Below, in pieces: positions 34,600 through 46,900 of a stretch of DNA of 64,000 nucleotides (the first letter of the stretch is position 1; each line of letters begins with the position of its first letter). The position numbers were made by a program, and so were the translations under genes. Source of the DNA: Stichopus chloronotus (taxonomy: Eukaryota > Echinodermata > Holothuroidea > Aspidochirotida > Stichopodidae); assembly GCA_021234535.1 (NCBI GenBank), contig CM037840.1, positions 26,355,020 to 26,419,019 on the forward strand. Direction: 5' to 3'. The notes under the pieces were generated by a model that saw only the letters and a list, made by a program, of their open reading frames with translations, had not been told where the DNA came from and ran no database searches.

Positions 34600-35619
34600 G
34601 GAACCCAGTACAGTTATAATATGCTCAACTGAAACTGAAACAGGCATACAGTATGCATGCTGTATGCATGCTGTCGTTGCTGTCACATTACTGTAAATAT
34701 TTGTTGTGCAGCCTAACGTTACAATTTATCGAATCAGGGGGAAAAGATCGATCTAAAGAGAATGCTGTATAGTGACAGCCAGGCAGGGATGCTTGGTTCT
34801 AAGATATGAAGAAGGTACCAAAGGAGTAAGTGAGTACAGCCCATGAGGAGGATTTACGGCCTAAGTACTGTAGGCGCAACAATGCCTTATCATTATGTAC
34901 AAAACAGTGCTGCACGTGCATCAGGAAGGGCCCGTTAAGAGCTTACGTCACTCCCTCTGTTCTGTACTCCATTTATCGACTTTAGAATTGTAAATTAGTT
35001 ACTACCTGCATAATAGTAAGATTGCAAATGCTATAGCTAATGTAGGAAAATTTTCATGGTAGGCTCTCGTCTTTTCAGATCTGTTTTCACTCTTGTGGAG
35101 CGCTATCGATACATTGTTCACATTGACCTAATGTTGGGTCTCTACAGGCCGTAGTACTGTAACCTACTTGTATTCACAGTTAACATGAATATATCTTGGC
35201 AAAAATTTGTGTCAATAATACGCAAATATCTCGTACTGTAATTTTACCGTTCCACTATCCAATAAATTCATGACTGTTTGTAATGTCTTACCATCGGCTA
35301 AATCAGAGAAGTTCCGCCCACAATATACTTTGTGACAGTCACCTTTCGAACAATGGTCTGACTCTGAGCAGAGGACAGCATTTCGAAAATGTCCACCAAC
35401 ACAAACACAAACTTTTTCAGTTAAGAAAAAGTGTTGTTTTGTCCTTGTTATGTGAGAATACTACTTGCTATGGTCACATTGCTGCAGTCATAAATATTTA
35501 ATAGCACCACACTTTGGTTAGTTCAATTTCAGAGTAAATGTTCACTAAGTTTTCAAATTTGACACCAAAATGGTTGGAAGTGACTGCATGAATAGGTAAA
35601 AAGTAAGGCTTTTAATTGC
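34600..35619. other. No coding gene recognised; upstream region of MEA1
   Basis: The 5'UTR exon implied by the acceptor at 36520-36521 may lie here or further left, but I could not place it. TACTGTA/TACAGTA words remain frequent. Confidence 0.3.
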
Positions 35620-36211
35620 TCCATTCAAACTGGGAAAAAAAAAATTAATCTGGGAAAATAAACAGGTTTCAGTTGGTTAATTCTGCCATATGATTTCAAA
35701 TTCTTCTAACATTACGACAAAAAGTGTAGCATACGATAATGTAGTGGTTGACAGTTTTCATTCAAATCAATGGTGCTTCTTTGAACAAGCCAATGGGAAG
35801 TATACTAGTATATTCAGTTAGTCAAAACAACTCAGGATCACTGACAACGCAATGTTGTGATCTGTTCGTAGGCTATTTGTAAATACAGTGCTTTCTTTCA
35901 CCAAATACTACAATTACCGATACCCACCAAGGAGCGACGACTTGAGTGGTATGGTTTTGATACACCAGTGAGACCTGCACTGTTGCATATTCATTATGTA
36001 GGTGCTTACGCTAGGAACCGTTAATTTTCAAATATGATTTCTGTTTTTACTGTTTTTTTGCCAAGCCCTTACTTCTCATAGTAGTTACTGTCATTTTCCT
36101 TCATTGAAAGACGTCTGTCCATGTACAACCTTGCGTGTACATTTAAAAATAAAGAAAAAGTTACAATCAAACATAATCATATCCCTCTGGCTTTTCAGTT
36201 CACATGCAATC
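35620..36211 (-). repeat. Dispersed repeat, inverted relative to the 48.5-49.1 kb copy
   Basis: The reverse complement of this interval aligns with 48527-49104 end to end. Examples: GTACACGCAAGGTTGTACATG, CTTTCAATGAAGGAAAATGA, CAGTAACTAC, CAAGTCGTCGCTCC, TATACTTCCCATTGGCTTG, AACTGTCAACCACTACATTA and AATTAACCAACTGAAAC. Partial third copy at 1165-1370. Non-coding. Confidence 0.8.
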
Positions 36212-36519
36212 ACTTCAAGAAGTATATTTTTTAATCCTCAATTGTTACTGCAGTTCCATTCCTTAGAAGGACACCCAAAGTACTGTACCACCTAAAATTT
36301 TGCACACCTTTCTCTTAGAATATGAGCCATATTAATTTACTGTAACAGTAATTTCAAAACCTTTTTTTTTTTTAAAGTTTTAAAAGAGTTACACATAATA
36401 TGACCAAATCAGATTTTGTTGGCCGTGGTGACAATTTTTGAGTTTCATGGGATGATACAGCATTTCTGTTTTGTGAGATTCATAGGCCTTGAAAGTCATT
36501 GCATGCCTCTTTCTTCATC

Positions 36520-36521
36520 AG
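36520..36521 (+). other. Splice acceptor before the MEA1 start codon
   Basis: The tract CCTCTTTCTTCATCAG ends at 36521, 8 nt before the ATG at 36530. It is the best-supported acceptor nearby and implies an upstream non-coding exon. The frame is also open further left, so an earlier start cannot be fully excluded. Confidence 0.5.
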
Positions 36522-36529
36522 CCAGAGTC

Positions 36530-37967
36530 ATGAGCCCATTTACAGAGGGCGACATACCGATGGAAGGGGACGATGAAAGGGATGAGCTCCCTCAGCTGCC
36601 GAACGGAGTCATAAATGTTGAAACACAGGACAGCGATGATGGTGACGATGACTTCAGCGACCAGTCAGAAGACGAAGATGCAGGCGGTTACTCCGGCTAC
36701 CAACTATTGTCTCAGGATGCTGAGCCAGAGGTATGATGGTTACAAATTTGTCAAGCAGGTAGATGGATGTTTCTTTCATATCTGCGTAGCAAAGGGGTTT
36801 ACTACAAGAAAAATACGCAGTACATTAATATAAAGCTCAGGGTGCATATCCCACTACCAGAACTTGTAGTTCTGTAGTAGAGTCACTGTCACATACTGTA
36901 CTGTATGTCAAATGGGAATGAAAGGTATCTAGAATGGATGGACCAAGTCTTGGCACAAGATCAGATATCCAGTCTCGTCATGAACATGTGTCTCTTTAAG
37001 TGTGCTAAGCTCTCCTTTGCTGCGAAAGGCTGTAACTTGAAGACATTGAATCTCCTTTTCGATGGTGGTCACTTTGGCGAGAAACTTGGATAATTACTCT
37101 TCATATTTGGGGTTTTGTTGAATGATGTGGCATATAATATTTGCAACTTCTCTCATTTTTGGTCGTCACTGTGGCAGAGTTTAGAAACTGAAAACCATCT
37201 GATCATCACATACCTCAAGATGGATGGATAGGTACTGTAGCTTTCATACTTTGTACTGTACGTTAAATTTTCCTATTGAGTAGATGAGGGTCATTGATTT
37301 TACTTGAGGTGAGAGGCCATCTGGGGTCAGGAGACGCTACTGCTACAGTGTGATGGTGCAGAACGTTTAGCCTACAAGAGCCATGTCTTGTAAACTTTAG
37401 TCTAAATGTTATGTAATGAATTCTTCAAAACCTCAGTTGTATTCTTGTGCATTCTGGTTCAAATATAAGTTGTCATCTTAATATTTATCTTTGCATCATC
37501 TACTCTGTAAAAGGTAAATGTCTAATTGATCTTTGCTTTTCTGAAATCATCCTAAGTCCACGTGGTAGTCTCCGAGGTAATTCTCATCAGTTCCGATCTT
37601 CCTGCAGAATCCACCGGAGGATGCAGAACCTTCTTCTGAGCATTCGCCGACGGGTGCTCAGGTCGAGCTGCCGAGCCACCTGGCGAACCTGATGCCCACG
37701 CAGAGCATACGGCCGGATCCCGCGACCTGCGTCAGCTACAGGGACACGCTGGATCAGCTGGAGAGTAGAAAGCAGGGCATGGCCACGGACGATCAGATCA
37801 GACTGGCCATGAAGGGCATCACACTCCCCCCCAGCAGCATCCCATCATGGGCTGCCACGTTGGATGAAGATGAATGGAAGAGGATGCTTCAGAGGCGGGT
37901 GCATGGCAACCTGAGGAAAGACAAAGAAGAACAGAGGGAGAAGGAAGAGGACGGCCCAAATAAGTGA
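36530..37967 (+). CDS. mea1: MEA1 ortholog (male-enhanced antigen 1), two coding exons
   Basis: Coding exons 36530-36730 and 37608-37967 join in phase 0 across an 877-bp intron with GAG|GTATGA and CTTCCTGCAG|AAT borders, giving 186 codons plus TGA, close to the length of vertebrate MEA1. Residues about 33-52 form an acidic Asp/Glu/Ser stretch. Residues about 53-63 read GYSGYQLLSQD, the counterpart of the MEA1 GYSYQPLNQD segment. Residues about 135-160 hold the family hallmark, MKGITLPPSSIPSWAATLDE followed by DEWKRML. The C-terminus is Lys/Glu-rich. MEA1 is a small conserved animal protein of uncertain molecular function, first described from testis. No signal peptide or membrane segment is seen. 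The start at 36530 sits just after a good acceptor and gives the expected length. It is convergent with the unidentified minus-strand exons at 38.3-39.4 kb. Confidence 0.88.
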
Positions 37968-38072
37968 AATTTCACCGATACCTTGGGGTGACGGTGACAC
38001 GCACCCAAGGAGGAAGGTACATTAGCAGGAACTGCTTCATGAGGAAATATCCCCATCTCTATCGATTGCAGA

Positions 38073-38078
38073 ATTAAA
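38073..38078 (+). terminator. Candidate poly(A) signal of MEA1
   Basis: ATTAAA, the commonest variant hexamer, about 105 bp after the stop codon. No AATAAA lies nearer. Weak evidence alone. Confidence 0.3.
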
Positions 38079-38285
38079 TTAGGTCCCCTTGTTGGGAACT
38101 GTGCAATTCATAGTGGAGAGTCATGGGTTGAGTAGAGAATCTTGGCTTCAGGTGAAATGCAGCCGACATTATTATCGGATGGAAGAGGACTGATGAAATG
38201 AAAAGAGTGAAACTAAGCCTTCTTATTATAAATGAAAAGATGTACATAGAACTGCTAAACTAAACCTCTAAAGTAAACCACTAAA

Positions 38286-38398
38286 CTACATGTATTCTTT
38301 GCATTGATACTGTTTTGGAATCAGGTATAATTTACTGTATCCATCTGCCAGAGAAGGATTTTCAAAGTTTTCAAACAGCCGCAAGCAATTCAGGATGT
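38286..38398 (-). CDS. Candidate last exon of an unidentified gene
   Basis: Minus strand: acceptor GGCCTACAG (AG at 38400-38399), then AC plus 36 codons to a TAG at 38288-38286. It encodes ILNCLRLFENFENPSLADGY then SKLYLIPKQYQCKEYM. The composition looks like a real C-terminus rather than random AT-rich reading. Its phase fits a preceding donor at 38631|38630 (ACAGG|GTTTGA). I do not recognise the protein. Confidence 0.4.
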
Positions 38399-38630
38399 CT
38401 GTAGGCCAATGTGCATGTGTCTCATCAGCGGTTATCATGACATGTGTATGATGTATGCGCATTGCATCTGTAGTGAGCGCTTTATACGCATTATGTCCGT
38501 AGTGAGCCAACAAATGGAATGAGTTTCATGGTATGCATCAGTAAGAGTAAAATTGTGAACTAATAATGACAGGAAGATAGAACAGGAGGCATGAATGTTG
38601 CCCCAGAACCTGTGTTCTATTTCCTCAAAC

Positions 38631-38845
38631 CCTGTGTTACTTTGAAAGATATACCATCCTTTGGTTTGTTCATGTGACCATCAGCAACAAGTATTGTAAC
38701 TGGTGAATGTTTTTGTATCACCTTTGGGAGTTTTAGACCAAAGGAGTAGAGAGGGTGCTGTATACAGTGTATGTCAGTAGTATGTCCAGAATCTGGAGGG
38801 GGTGAACTTAAAGATATAACTTCCAAAGTGATGGCAGTATTCAGT
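38631..38845 (-). CDS. Candidate exon of the same unidentified gene
   Basis: An open minus-strand frame reads HCIQHPLYSFGLKLPKVIQK then HSPVTILVADGHMNKPKDGI. The 3' border is probably CACAGG|GTTTGA (a weak donor with G at +5) in phase 1, which joins cleanly to the exon at 38398. The 5' border is uncertain; several acceptors lie between 38815 and 38900. Function unknown. Confidence 0.33.
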
Positions 38846-39003
38846 GTTGATGAAATAGAGTTGAAAGAATATTTTGTCAAACAGGGAGAGAGACTGTTAA
38901 ATACAATGTGAATTTAAAACAGCATCAAAGGACTGATTGAAAAAGGGACCTGACCCTAAAAGTGTGTTATAAACTTATGCCATTCATGCCACTCCTGACT
39001 TAC

Positions 39004-39070
39004 CTGTCTCAGTGTAGCAAAAGAACTCTCGCATCTGATGTGCCTGGAGTTCTGGCAACGTTTTGTTAAA
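39004..39070 (-). CDS. Candidate exon of the same unidentified gene
   Basis: 67 bp on the minus strand between CATTTCAG (AG at 39072-39071) and a perfect donor GACAG|GTAAGT (GT at 39003-39002). Entering in phase 2 from the exon at 39180, it stays open (LTKRCQNSRHIRCESSFATL) and leaves in phase 0. The strong donor and frame match support it. Confidence 0.38.
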
Positions 39071-39179
39071 CTGAAATGCTGCCCTCCATAGAACTGGACA
39101 TCTCTTTTCATTCTGTCATCTGTGAGGTGTCTAGACTGCAGGTCACGTCTTCATTTGTGTGGGCACGACTGTGGCTTAC

Positions 39180-39360
39180 CTCTGGGCTTTAGTGAATCCC
39201 ATGATGGCTTTTCTGAAAGCTTCTGTCACCTTTTCGCTATTGCACACTATACTGTTTGTATCGATAGCATTTTCTTTTAAATCAAGTAGATCATGCTTCA
39301 GACCAGATAATCCCACAGATTGTGTGTGATGGGATTCTGTGCGGTCTTTCAATATTGCAG
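39180..39360 (-). CDS. Candidate exon of an unidentified minus-strand gene
   Basis: Minus strand: acceptor CAACACTATCCAG (AG at 39362-39361), 181 bp, donor CAGAG|GTAAGCC (GT at 39179-39178). It encodes a charged helical-looking segment including SGLKHDLLDLKENAIDTNSI and CNSEKVTEAFRKAIMGFTKA. It enters in phase 1, so further exons lie at higher coordinates. Together with the pieces to 38286 it forms a small gene convergent to MEA1. The family is not recognised. Confidence 0.42.
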
Positions 39361-39537
39361 CTGGATAGTGTTGAAACAACAGTAGTCAATTTTACAAACA
39401 TCATCGTGCAACATATTTGTTACCTAAAATGTTTTCAAGTTATTTGTAACCTTTGCTGAATACATCACCATGTTTTGGTTCCTTGTGTTAGCAACGGAAA
39501 CTATACAGTCACGTTGACCTATGTAGGTGTGTGCAGG

Positions 39538-39699
39538 CAGGATTGCTGATTTTTTTTTTATTTAAATCATGATTTAAATTTGTGACTTAAGTAGAAACTG
39601 ATTTAAATACTGAAATCGATGTCAATAATGTCTTCTTTTCTTACAAATCATGAATTTTATCGCCATTTTAATCAACTTGATTTAAATCAGTCAACCCTG
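39538..39699. mobile_element. Short hAT-like MITE of the ATTTAAATC type
   Basis: Left end CAGGATTG-CTGATTT and the reverse complement of the right end CAGGGTTGACTGATTTAAATC form imperfect TIRs. The interior is filled with ATTTAAATCATGATTTAAAT-type palindromes. Elements beginning CAGGGTTGATTTAAATC are widespread in animals. No clean 8-bp target duplication is visible, so the boundaries are approximate. Confidence 0.5.
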
Positions 39700-39769
39700 C
39701 ATGTTTGTGTGTGTTTGTGTGGTGTGTTTGGAATGTAAGGTGTATGACTAAATAACCCAATAATCTCAG

Positions 39770-40250
39770 TGTTCAATTTTTCTCAAACTTGGTGTATATG
39801 TATATGATACAGTATTTAGCAGATGTGCCCTATCGTTTTTGGTGGAGGTCAAAGGTCACAGGGCATCACTAGAGGCAAAAAAATGAATTTTTTTTTTCCA
39901 GGTGATGTAACTTTTGGTCCATTGTTCAAACTGACATAATGTTGGGATGAGATAGATGGGTAGTAATCAAAATGAAAGGACCAAAAGTTAACACAGTGAT
40001 GTATTGATATCTCTCAAACACAACGTTTCAGAAATGCGTCATAATAGAAAAATACTGTTTGTCTGTGCGTATGATGATATCATTTGACCTCACTTGACCT
40101 CATCTGACCATTTGAACTGTGTGACTTTTTTGTGATGCCCAGCCCTAGATAGGTCTTTTCAATACAAAATCATACAGACGATTAAACCACCCTGTCCACC
40201 CTCTCTTGACACCCCCTACTGGAGTTTTTGACATTGTTGTGAAAAACTCA
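39770..40250. repeat. Probable dispersed repeat with GGTCAAAGGTCA words
   Basis: Contains AAACTTGGTGTATATGTATA, GGAGGTCAAAGGTCACAGGG, GGTGATGTAACTTTTGGTCC, and CATTTGACCTCACTTGACCTCATCTGACC. This wording is typical of repetitive sequence in marine invertebrate genomes. No second copy in this window. Confidence 0.35.
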
Positions 40251-43200
40251 TGAGAGGTGAAACGTATAACATGGCGATACAGGCATGATTATTACAGATC
40301 TGTTTAGATGGGTACATTGTTAGAAACAGAAATTGTAAAATGTAAATTTTACAGAAAATAAAATAAAGAAATACAAAAGGAATACAGAAATGTTCTGGTA
40401 ATTAGTTTCCAGACAATTTCTCTAATTCTTATTAAGTTCTTTGTTTTATTTTCTGTAAATTCACAGACATTTTTTAGAGTGTAGTGGGTGTGTTGTGTGG
40501 ATTTTGACAGGTGATGCTGTACATGAAAGTAACTTAAGTTCAACAGGACAGGTTAGTGCTGAATAAAGACCCAGCATAAAGTGTGCACTGTCACTTCATG
40601 TTGCTGCACCTTCGCTTACTCATGGACAATACACACACATAGCCAGTGTACTGTACCTTTTGCATGTACTGGAAATAAACAATTCTACTTCCAAATTATC
40701 AGAAAATTCTTTTTTTTTACTTGTTGTTTTATATTTAGAAATTTCCTGGTTGACCTCTAGATGTACTGACCTTTTCCAAAGGAAAATAATACCTCCAAAA
40801 TGGGTATCAGCCAAACTTTAATATTTGGTAGGCAGTAATGCCGTCTACGACATTAATGAGCGTAATGATTTTTACCAGTGCCTGGCCACTTTGTGACCTC
40901 TTTATCTGAGGTTGCTGCGGTTTAACAGTTAGATTCACTCAAGGAAAAATAGTGTACTTGGGCACTTGTTTATTGTCTTACAAGATGTTTCACTGCCTTT
41001 TTCTTTTCTGTTTCAAATGCATACTTGTGCTTTTGCTCTTAACTACATTCTATAGAGAAAAAAGTTACACCAAAACTTGAAGTGTATGTTTTGAAACTTT
41101 GAAATGTTTGTGATTAGTTAGCATTACCATAGCACCCAATCTATATCTTGATATCATGCTTTTTAGTAAGTTTCGAGACACGAATCCCCCTAGCCGTTGC
41201 TCTTCCCTGCTCTGTGACCCTAACTTTGTTAAGGTCATGATATCATGTACCGTATGATATACGAGCCTCCAGAGAAGAACGTGAAACGCTACCAAACAAA
41301 ATGTGAGGATTTGGTATGCAGAGCGCAGTGATAGGAAATGCACATTTGGTAAATGGTTCCAGCCAGACATTGGGTTGCAGTCAGAAAAAAAAGTAACTTA
41401 CGTCGACAGGGTTTAAATAGGTTTTGTTAAGAAGAACGAAGTTGTAAGTAACTGAAAAAGAGATATTTTTATTTGCAAGTATGTGAGCTGGTAACTTAAA
41501 ATATGTAAACAATGAAACGAGAGTCATTTTATGGTGACAATAAAACTGAAATGACGCAATAGAAGAACAATATGCTGAATGATTTTTTTCTCCTCTATTT
41601 TAACTGCTGCGTCGGTTGTGGTATCACCACAGTACCTCTAACACCCGCAAGGCACCTCAATGGCAGTAGCTGAGGATGGCCTGTTATCAGCACCTCACTG
41701 ACTGTACATCACAATGGGCAAATCAGCGTTGAAGGAAGGTTTGTTTCATTGTTATTGAAGTTTGGCTCGTGACCAGACTGTTGTTACACCTTTTGCGCAT
41801 TAAGCGGAAAAAAAAAAAAAATTGTATTGCACATGATCGGTTTCACAGGTTAGACCTCAACCACCCATGTGGGCGTATAGCCAAGGGGCGGGGGATTAAG
41901 GGAAGCAGCTGCTAACCTACCATCATCAAGCATATATTTTTTTTTATTTTTAATGATATTACTGCTAGTATTTTCCCCCGTTTTTATGCTACAGGTCTAC
42001 AATTTTGGCCTTATTAAGCATTGGTAGTGGTATTCTCAACGGTCTGCGAGGTATGGTTTCCAATATTTTTGTACGCGTCCCGCCAATTCTTGTGGTGCTA
42101 ATGCATGAATAGTCTTCTACAGACTAAGCACCACCCCCACCCCCTTCCAAAAAATTCCGAGTGCTCCCTTGCCACCCACAGTCTCTTTTTACTGTCATTC
42201 ATGCTCTGTTAAAAGGAAAAAGAGAAAGGTCACGTTGTTCATTTGGATCTTTACCAGATCATTTCAAGATCATTCAAACGCCATTTGCTAGTTTACATAT
42301 GAGTTCATGACGTCAGTAGATTAAAACAAACTGTCCTGTCATTCCCGCGTCTTCAAAAGTACGTCAAGGAAGCACTACACTTCTTCTCTACACTTCTTGT
42401 AAAATGCTGCCGTATCGCGGTCTGTTTGTCCATATATAGCCTAAATTAAAAAACAATGCGTTTGCGTAAGAGTTGAGTGGTGGCAGTACTCCCAAGTGCC
42501 GCACATTTACCGCATGGCCCAGTTCCGGTAACTTTTTAGCCAAAAAAACTTGACTATTTCTCTTTCTACAATAATTAGCACTCTAATTAATGAAATTTCT
42601 CCTGAAATTAACACAGCGCATAGACTTTATTGTAAGGTTGGTGTCACATTAAAGAGAATGATGGAAAATTAACGGCTTTTCTTCTCATTTGTCTTCTTCG
42701 AACAGCACATCCTGCTTTAATTTTGAAAAGTTATGACATGCCGGAGTCCGTACACTGAAAATTATGCGCACCGTAGAACTAGGGCGCATTTCGCCATCGT
42801 TCTGACATAAAGTGAAACGCAATCTTCTGATCCTGAAATTCAATATATGTGCCACAAATACCGCTTGCTGCCAACGATTATTTTTAGGTTTTGGGTTAAA
42901 GGAAAAAAGTCCGCAAAGTCAGTAACATGAAATGAACTTCTAAGCTACCTCGGAGTGAGACTGAGTTTAATGTTTCTTACTCGTTACATTCTTGAAATAC
43001 GTCACCGGGGTGATCAAATCCGAGTGCTCCGAATCTATTGTTACCAGGAGAAACAAATCAAAAAAAAAAAAAAAAGTAAGCCCAAACCGTTGGTGGTGTA
43101 AAAAAAAAAAAATATGGGACGCCGTCTTTGCAACACTCGCTCGGGAAGCAAATACGAACCTATATATGCCACAGAAACATTACATTGTGGTCACATTGTG

Positions 43201-43609
43201 GTACCTGCGGTTTTTCGACCGTTTTGGCTGCCTGTGTACCCTTTTTTTCAGGCTGGATGACTGATAGAAGTCTCGCCCCCCCCCCCTTCATGAAGTATTG
43301 ATATTTTTTAAAGTAAGCCTCATGAAAAGACCCACGTGATTTCTTGGACCCATTCAGTTCACTGATTTCATGTCGGTTAAATGCAGTCAGTATAGTGCTC
43401 CACTGCCCAGCATATCCATTTCCAGTAAAACTCTCATTCAGTATTATTTAGCCTTCCGGGTTGATTCCCATATGCAGACCCGAAATACTTTTAACATAGA
43501 TCATAAATATCAGTATGAAGAGATACCACTTTCTTGTTAAAACGTCGTTCTTTGTTCTCTTTACATGTCGTTACAGTGTACCTAAATCAAAATTTTAAAA
43601 ATTATATGT
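40251..43609. other. No gene recognised
   Basis: AT-rich with poly(A) runs (41809, 43063, 43100) and a C11 run (43266-43276). Short open frames have no recognisable similarity or convincing splice context. A possible AATAAA lies at 40562. Confidence 0.35.
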
Positions 43610-43900
43610 CAGAAAGCATAAAAAATGAATATAAATGGTCAAACTCCCATGTTCACATGACATTCCAGAGCTCTGATATATACTGTAAAATATTATTCTA
43701 ACATATCTAAAATGGTAGATTGTGCAATGATTTGTGAATTATTTTTGTACTGCTCTAATATTTTCGTTAGTTTTCTTTGTTGCCATCGCTCCTTAATTGT
43801 CACAAAATGTGATCATTGTCTGGTTATGATGGGGGTGACTTCACTGTGCAAGCCCTCATCATACGACAGTCTGTGCAAGAGGATTTCCGAGGTTGCATAC
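43610..43900. repeat. Dispersed repeat, copy shared with 55.6 kb
   Basis: Same orientation as about 55635-55945. Shared: ATGTCAGAAAGC, AAAT-GTC-AACTCC, ATTGTGCAAT (against ATTGCACAAT), CACAAAATGTGATCATTGTC, GTGACTTCACTGTGCAAGCC and CATCA-CATA. Non-coding. Confidence 0.6.
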
Positions 43901-46900
43901 AAATTTTACATTTTTCAACGCTTTACATCTCAGCAATAGAGCAAGCTGTGAGGATGTGAGTTAGAAAAATATAAGATTTATTTTTTAAACCCCTAACATG
44001 TATTTTCTTGTAATGTTATAGACTTATGTGCACTTGAACTTCATGTGGTCCATATTTACCGATGAACAACTCCATTGCTCAAGGTCAGTGATCCATCCCA
44101 TTCGCTGATAGGCCCTATCGGGCTTTTTGTCCGTATAGGCTGTCTGGCAATGTACGGTAGGATCAACTGATGCACTATCATCGGGAATGTTTTGTGCTCT
44201 CTATACTGTCTAAATATTATAGTCTGAGAGCAGCACATCAAAGTAGGCACTACTGAGATTTCTTGCTAAAAATGGCACACGGCAACAAACGTCTTGTCAT
44301 TTTTAAACCAAAGTCCTCCCTTAAAGGAAAAATCAAAAGACCCCACCGACATAACCCCCCCAAAAAAAATATGACCCCAAAAATAATAAAAACACGAGAA
44401 GAAACATCTAGGACCAACGTGAGCAGTAGCTGACTTCGAAATCTTAATCAAGGAAATTTGAACGTTTCTTAAGATAAACAGCGTTCGTCCAACCAGCGAG
44501 GAATGAAGCCAAAACGCCATCAAGGTTTAGCGTTAAAACATTACACTACGATGAGGCAACTTAATTAAAGCCGTGTATTAAGTACATGATGCCAAGTAAT
44601 CGTTATATGATCGATTATGAACGCGAATATGATCGTTTTGATTGTTTGTCATGCGGAATAACATTGACTCGTCATATCAATTTTCGACGAACTAGCCGGG
44701 TACAGCATCGCAAACGGCGCCCCATGAAAGTCAGGTTGCGGCTCATTTCCTTTAAGCTTGGCACTGGATATTCTTTTCGACCTGAAAAAATTGTTCCGAG
44801 AGCTTTGTGATGAACCAAAACCAAAATGAATGGTGGTAAGGATTCGAGACCATTTCATACTTAACTCCACCGTGTGGAAGTGTTTTATACGACAGACGTA
44901 TGAAACTGAATGAGTACCCGTGCACCGTTTCAGCAGAAGTCTGTGTTTTGTGGTAAACTTTCACGAAATTTAAAACACTTATGAGGAGGCTGATAGACCT
45001 TTATGTTGATTACAGCGCGATTCCATAATGTGCCCGTGAGTTCCCCTTCAAGTCCTTACAAGACACCGTTGACAATTGCTAGCTACATGCTGATCTTTGC
45101 AGGGGCCGCATTTGCGTCCTTCTAGTATTCGACACTTTTTTACTCTTTTTTTTTACAATTTCAGTTGGGAGGGTGGGACTTGCGATACAGGAACACATTC
45201 GAAACGCTTACGTCCATCATTAATAACTTTTCGTATATGCTAATTGCATGTCACCTAAAAAAGCAAAAGAAAGACAAAGGTGAGGAATTTGTCCTACCGT
45301 TGTTTCAATAGTGAGGGACAACGTGGACCAGACCAGAAACCCTTGACTTGAAAATACTGCCTGAGAAAACTCAGACTCCCCGACTGCGTAACATGGAAAT
45401 GAACCAATGATTGAACATATCAACACATATGCTAATGATAAACTTCATCAACTGAAGAGTTCAAGACTGAGAAACCAAGAAAACGGGTGATGTTAGTATC
45501 TGGTCCTGTTCTAATCGCCTCCCAAGAACGCGTTGATATCTATGATATCTCTGTGCGTGAATGTGAGTGTGGGTGCGTGTGTTTGTATGCGTGTGTGTGT
45601 TTGTGTGATGTGAATGGTGGACAGGTGTTATGTGAGGGGGGAGGGGCGGGGCGGGGCGAGAGTCATTTTACTGTGGCTTAGATTTTCATCGGACTTACTT
45701 AAGAAGGGACTACCCTCCATTATACTGCTAATGCAGTGCGATATGTTGTTACGACTTTTGTTCAACGTTTTCTTGTTATTCGGTCCAGAATGAGTAGAGG
45801 GACTTTACAATCCGGCAGAATGTAAGTCTGCTTTTTTGTCTGTTGTTTTTGTTTTTATACTTGCTTACCTTTAGTTCATATGTGGAATTTTTCATTGTCC
45901 TTCTTCAATGCTCACTTTGGTCAACTAATATCCGTTTCCCGCAATGTCCACACAAAATCCTTTTCGTCCTTAGAAAGCCTACTCGAGCGTCAAGCATTGC
46001 ATGTTCAAACAACAGATTGAACTAAGCGAATTATGCGTCATTTTGCCAAAGGTCGAACCATGGAGATATTCTGTAATAGCGCCTACAGTTTAAGAGAGCC
46101 CTTTGCCATTAACTGACTTGACCGTTGTCAAGAGAAACGTTGAAGTTAGATCCTTTTTTTTGTCAAAATTCTTCGAATTTTCTAAAATATCCCACTAAGT
46201 CAGCTAGTTTCGTTAGGGAAGTAATTGCACGTAACAGAACATCTAATTTACTTAACTTAATGTTTTACGCCAAACGTTTTTGACTATGGCGAAAGTCGTG
46301 TAGCCTCGGGCAATATGTACACGCAAAGTCAATATTTTAAATGAGGAGCCAAGAGAAACTAATTAATGAAAATGTAAAAAAAAAAAAAAACAACAAAGAA
46401 GGAAAATATGGTCTGTCTTCCGGGTGTGTTCATTTCTTGAGTGAAATGTTCTGTCTTCATTTTCTTTTTTCTATTCTTAGAGGGGGAAATCTTTTAGTAA
46501 TTGTCTTTGCATCGTGGACCCATTTTCAAAGAAAGGAAAGAATTGTTGAACCAAAGCAACCTTTCTTTCTTTCGAAATGCCAATCATCTTTTTCTTTTGT
46601 CCTTTACCTGTGCGATCTCATCCATTGCGTGTATAAACGATGACAAAGAGATACAATTCAAATTGATAATATGCGTATTACAAAAAGAAAAAAAATCAAG
46701 AAATATAATTTGCCTTTAAATATATATATATATATATATATAAATGGTTCGTGAATATTTTGACCTTACCGTCACTTAGGTCACCTTGAGTCGTAATACC
46801 ATTTGCAGTTCCACGAAGTTAAAACCAAAAAAAAACTGGAAAAATAATCATTAAAAACAGACTAGAATAGAATGAAAGATGTGTTTATTCATGTGTAGAG

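Noticed and set aside
39530..39707. 8-bp target duplication for the ATTTAAATC MITE
   Set aside because: The flanking 8-mers TGTGCAGG and CATGTTTG match at only three positions.
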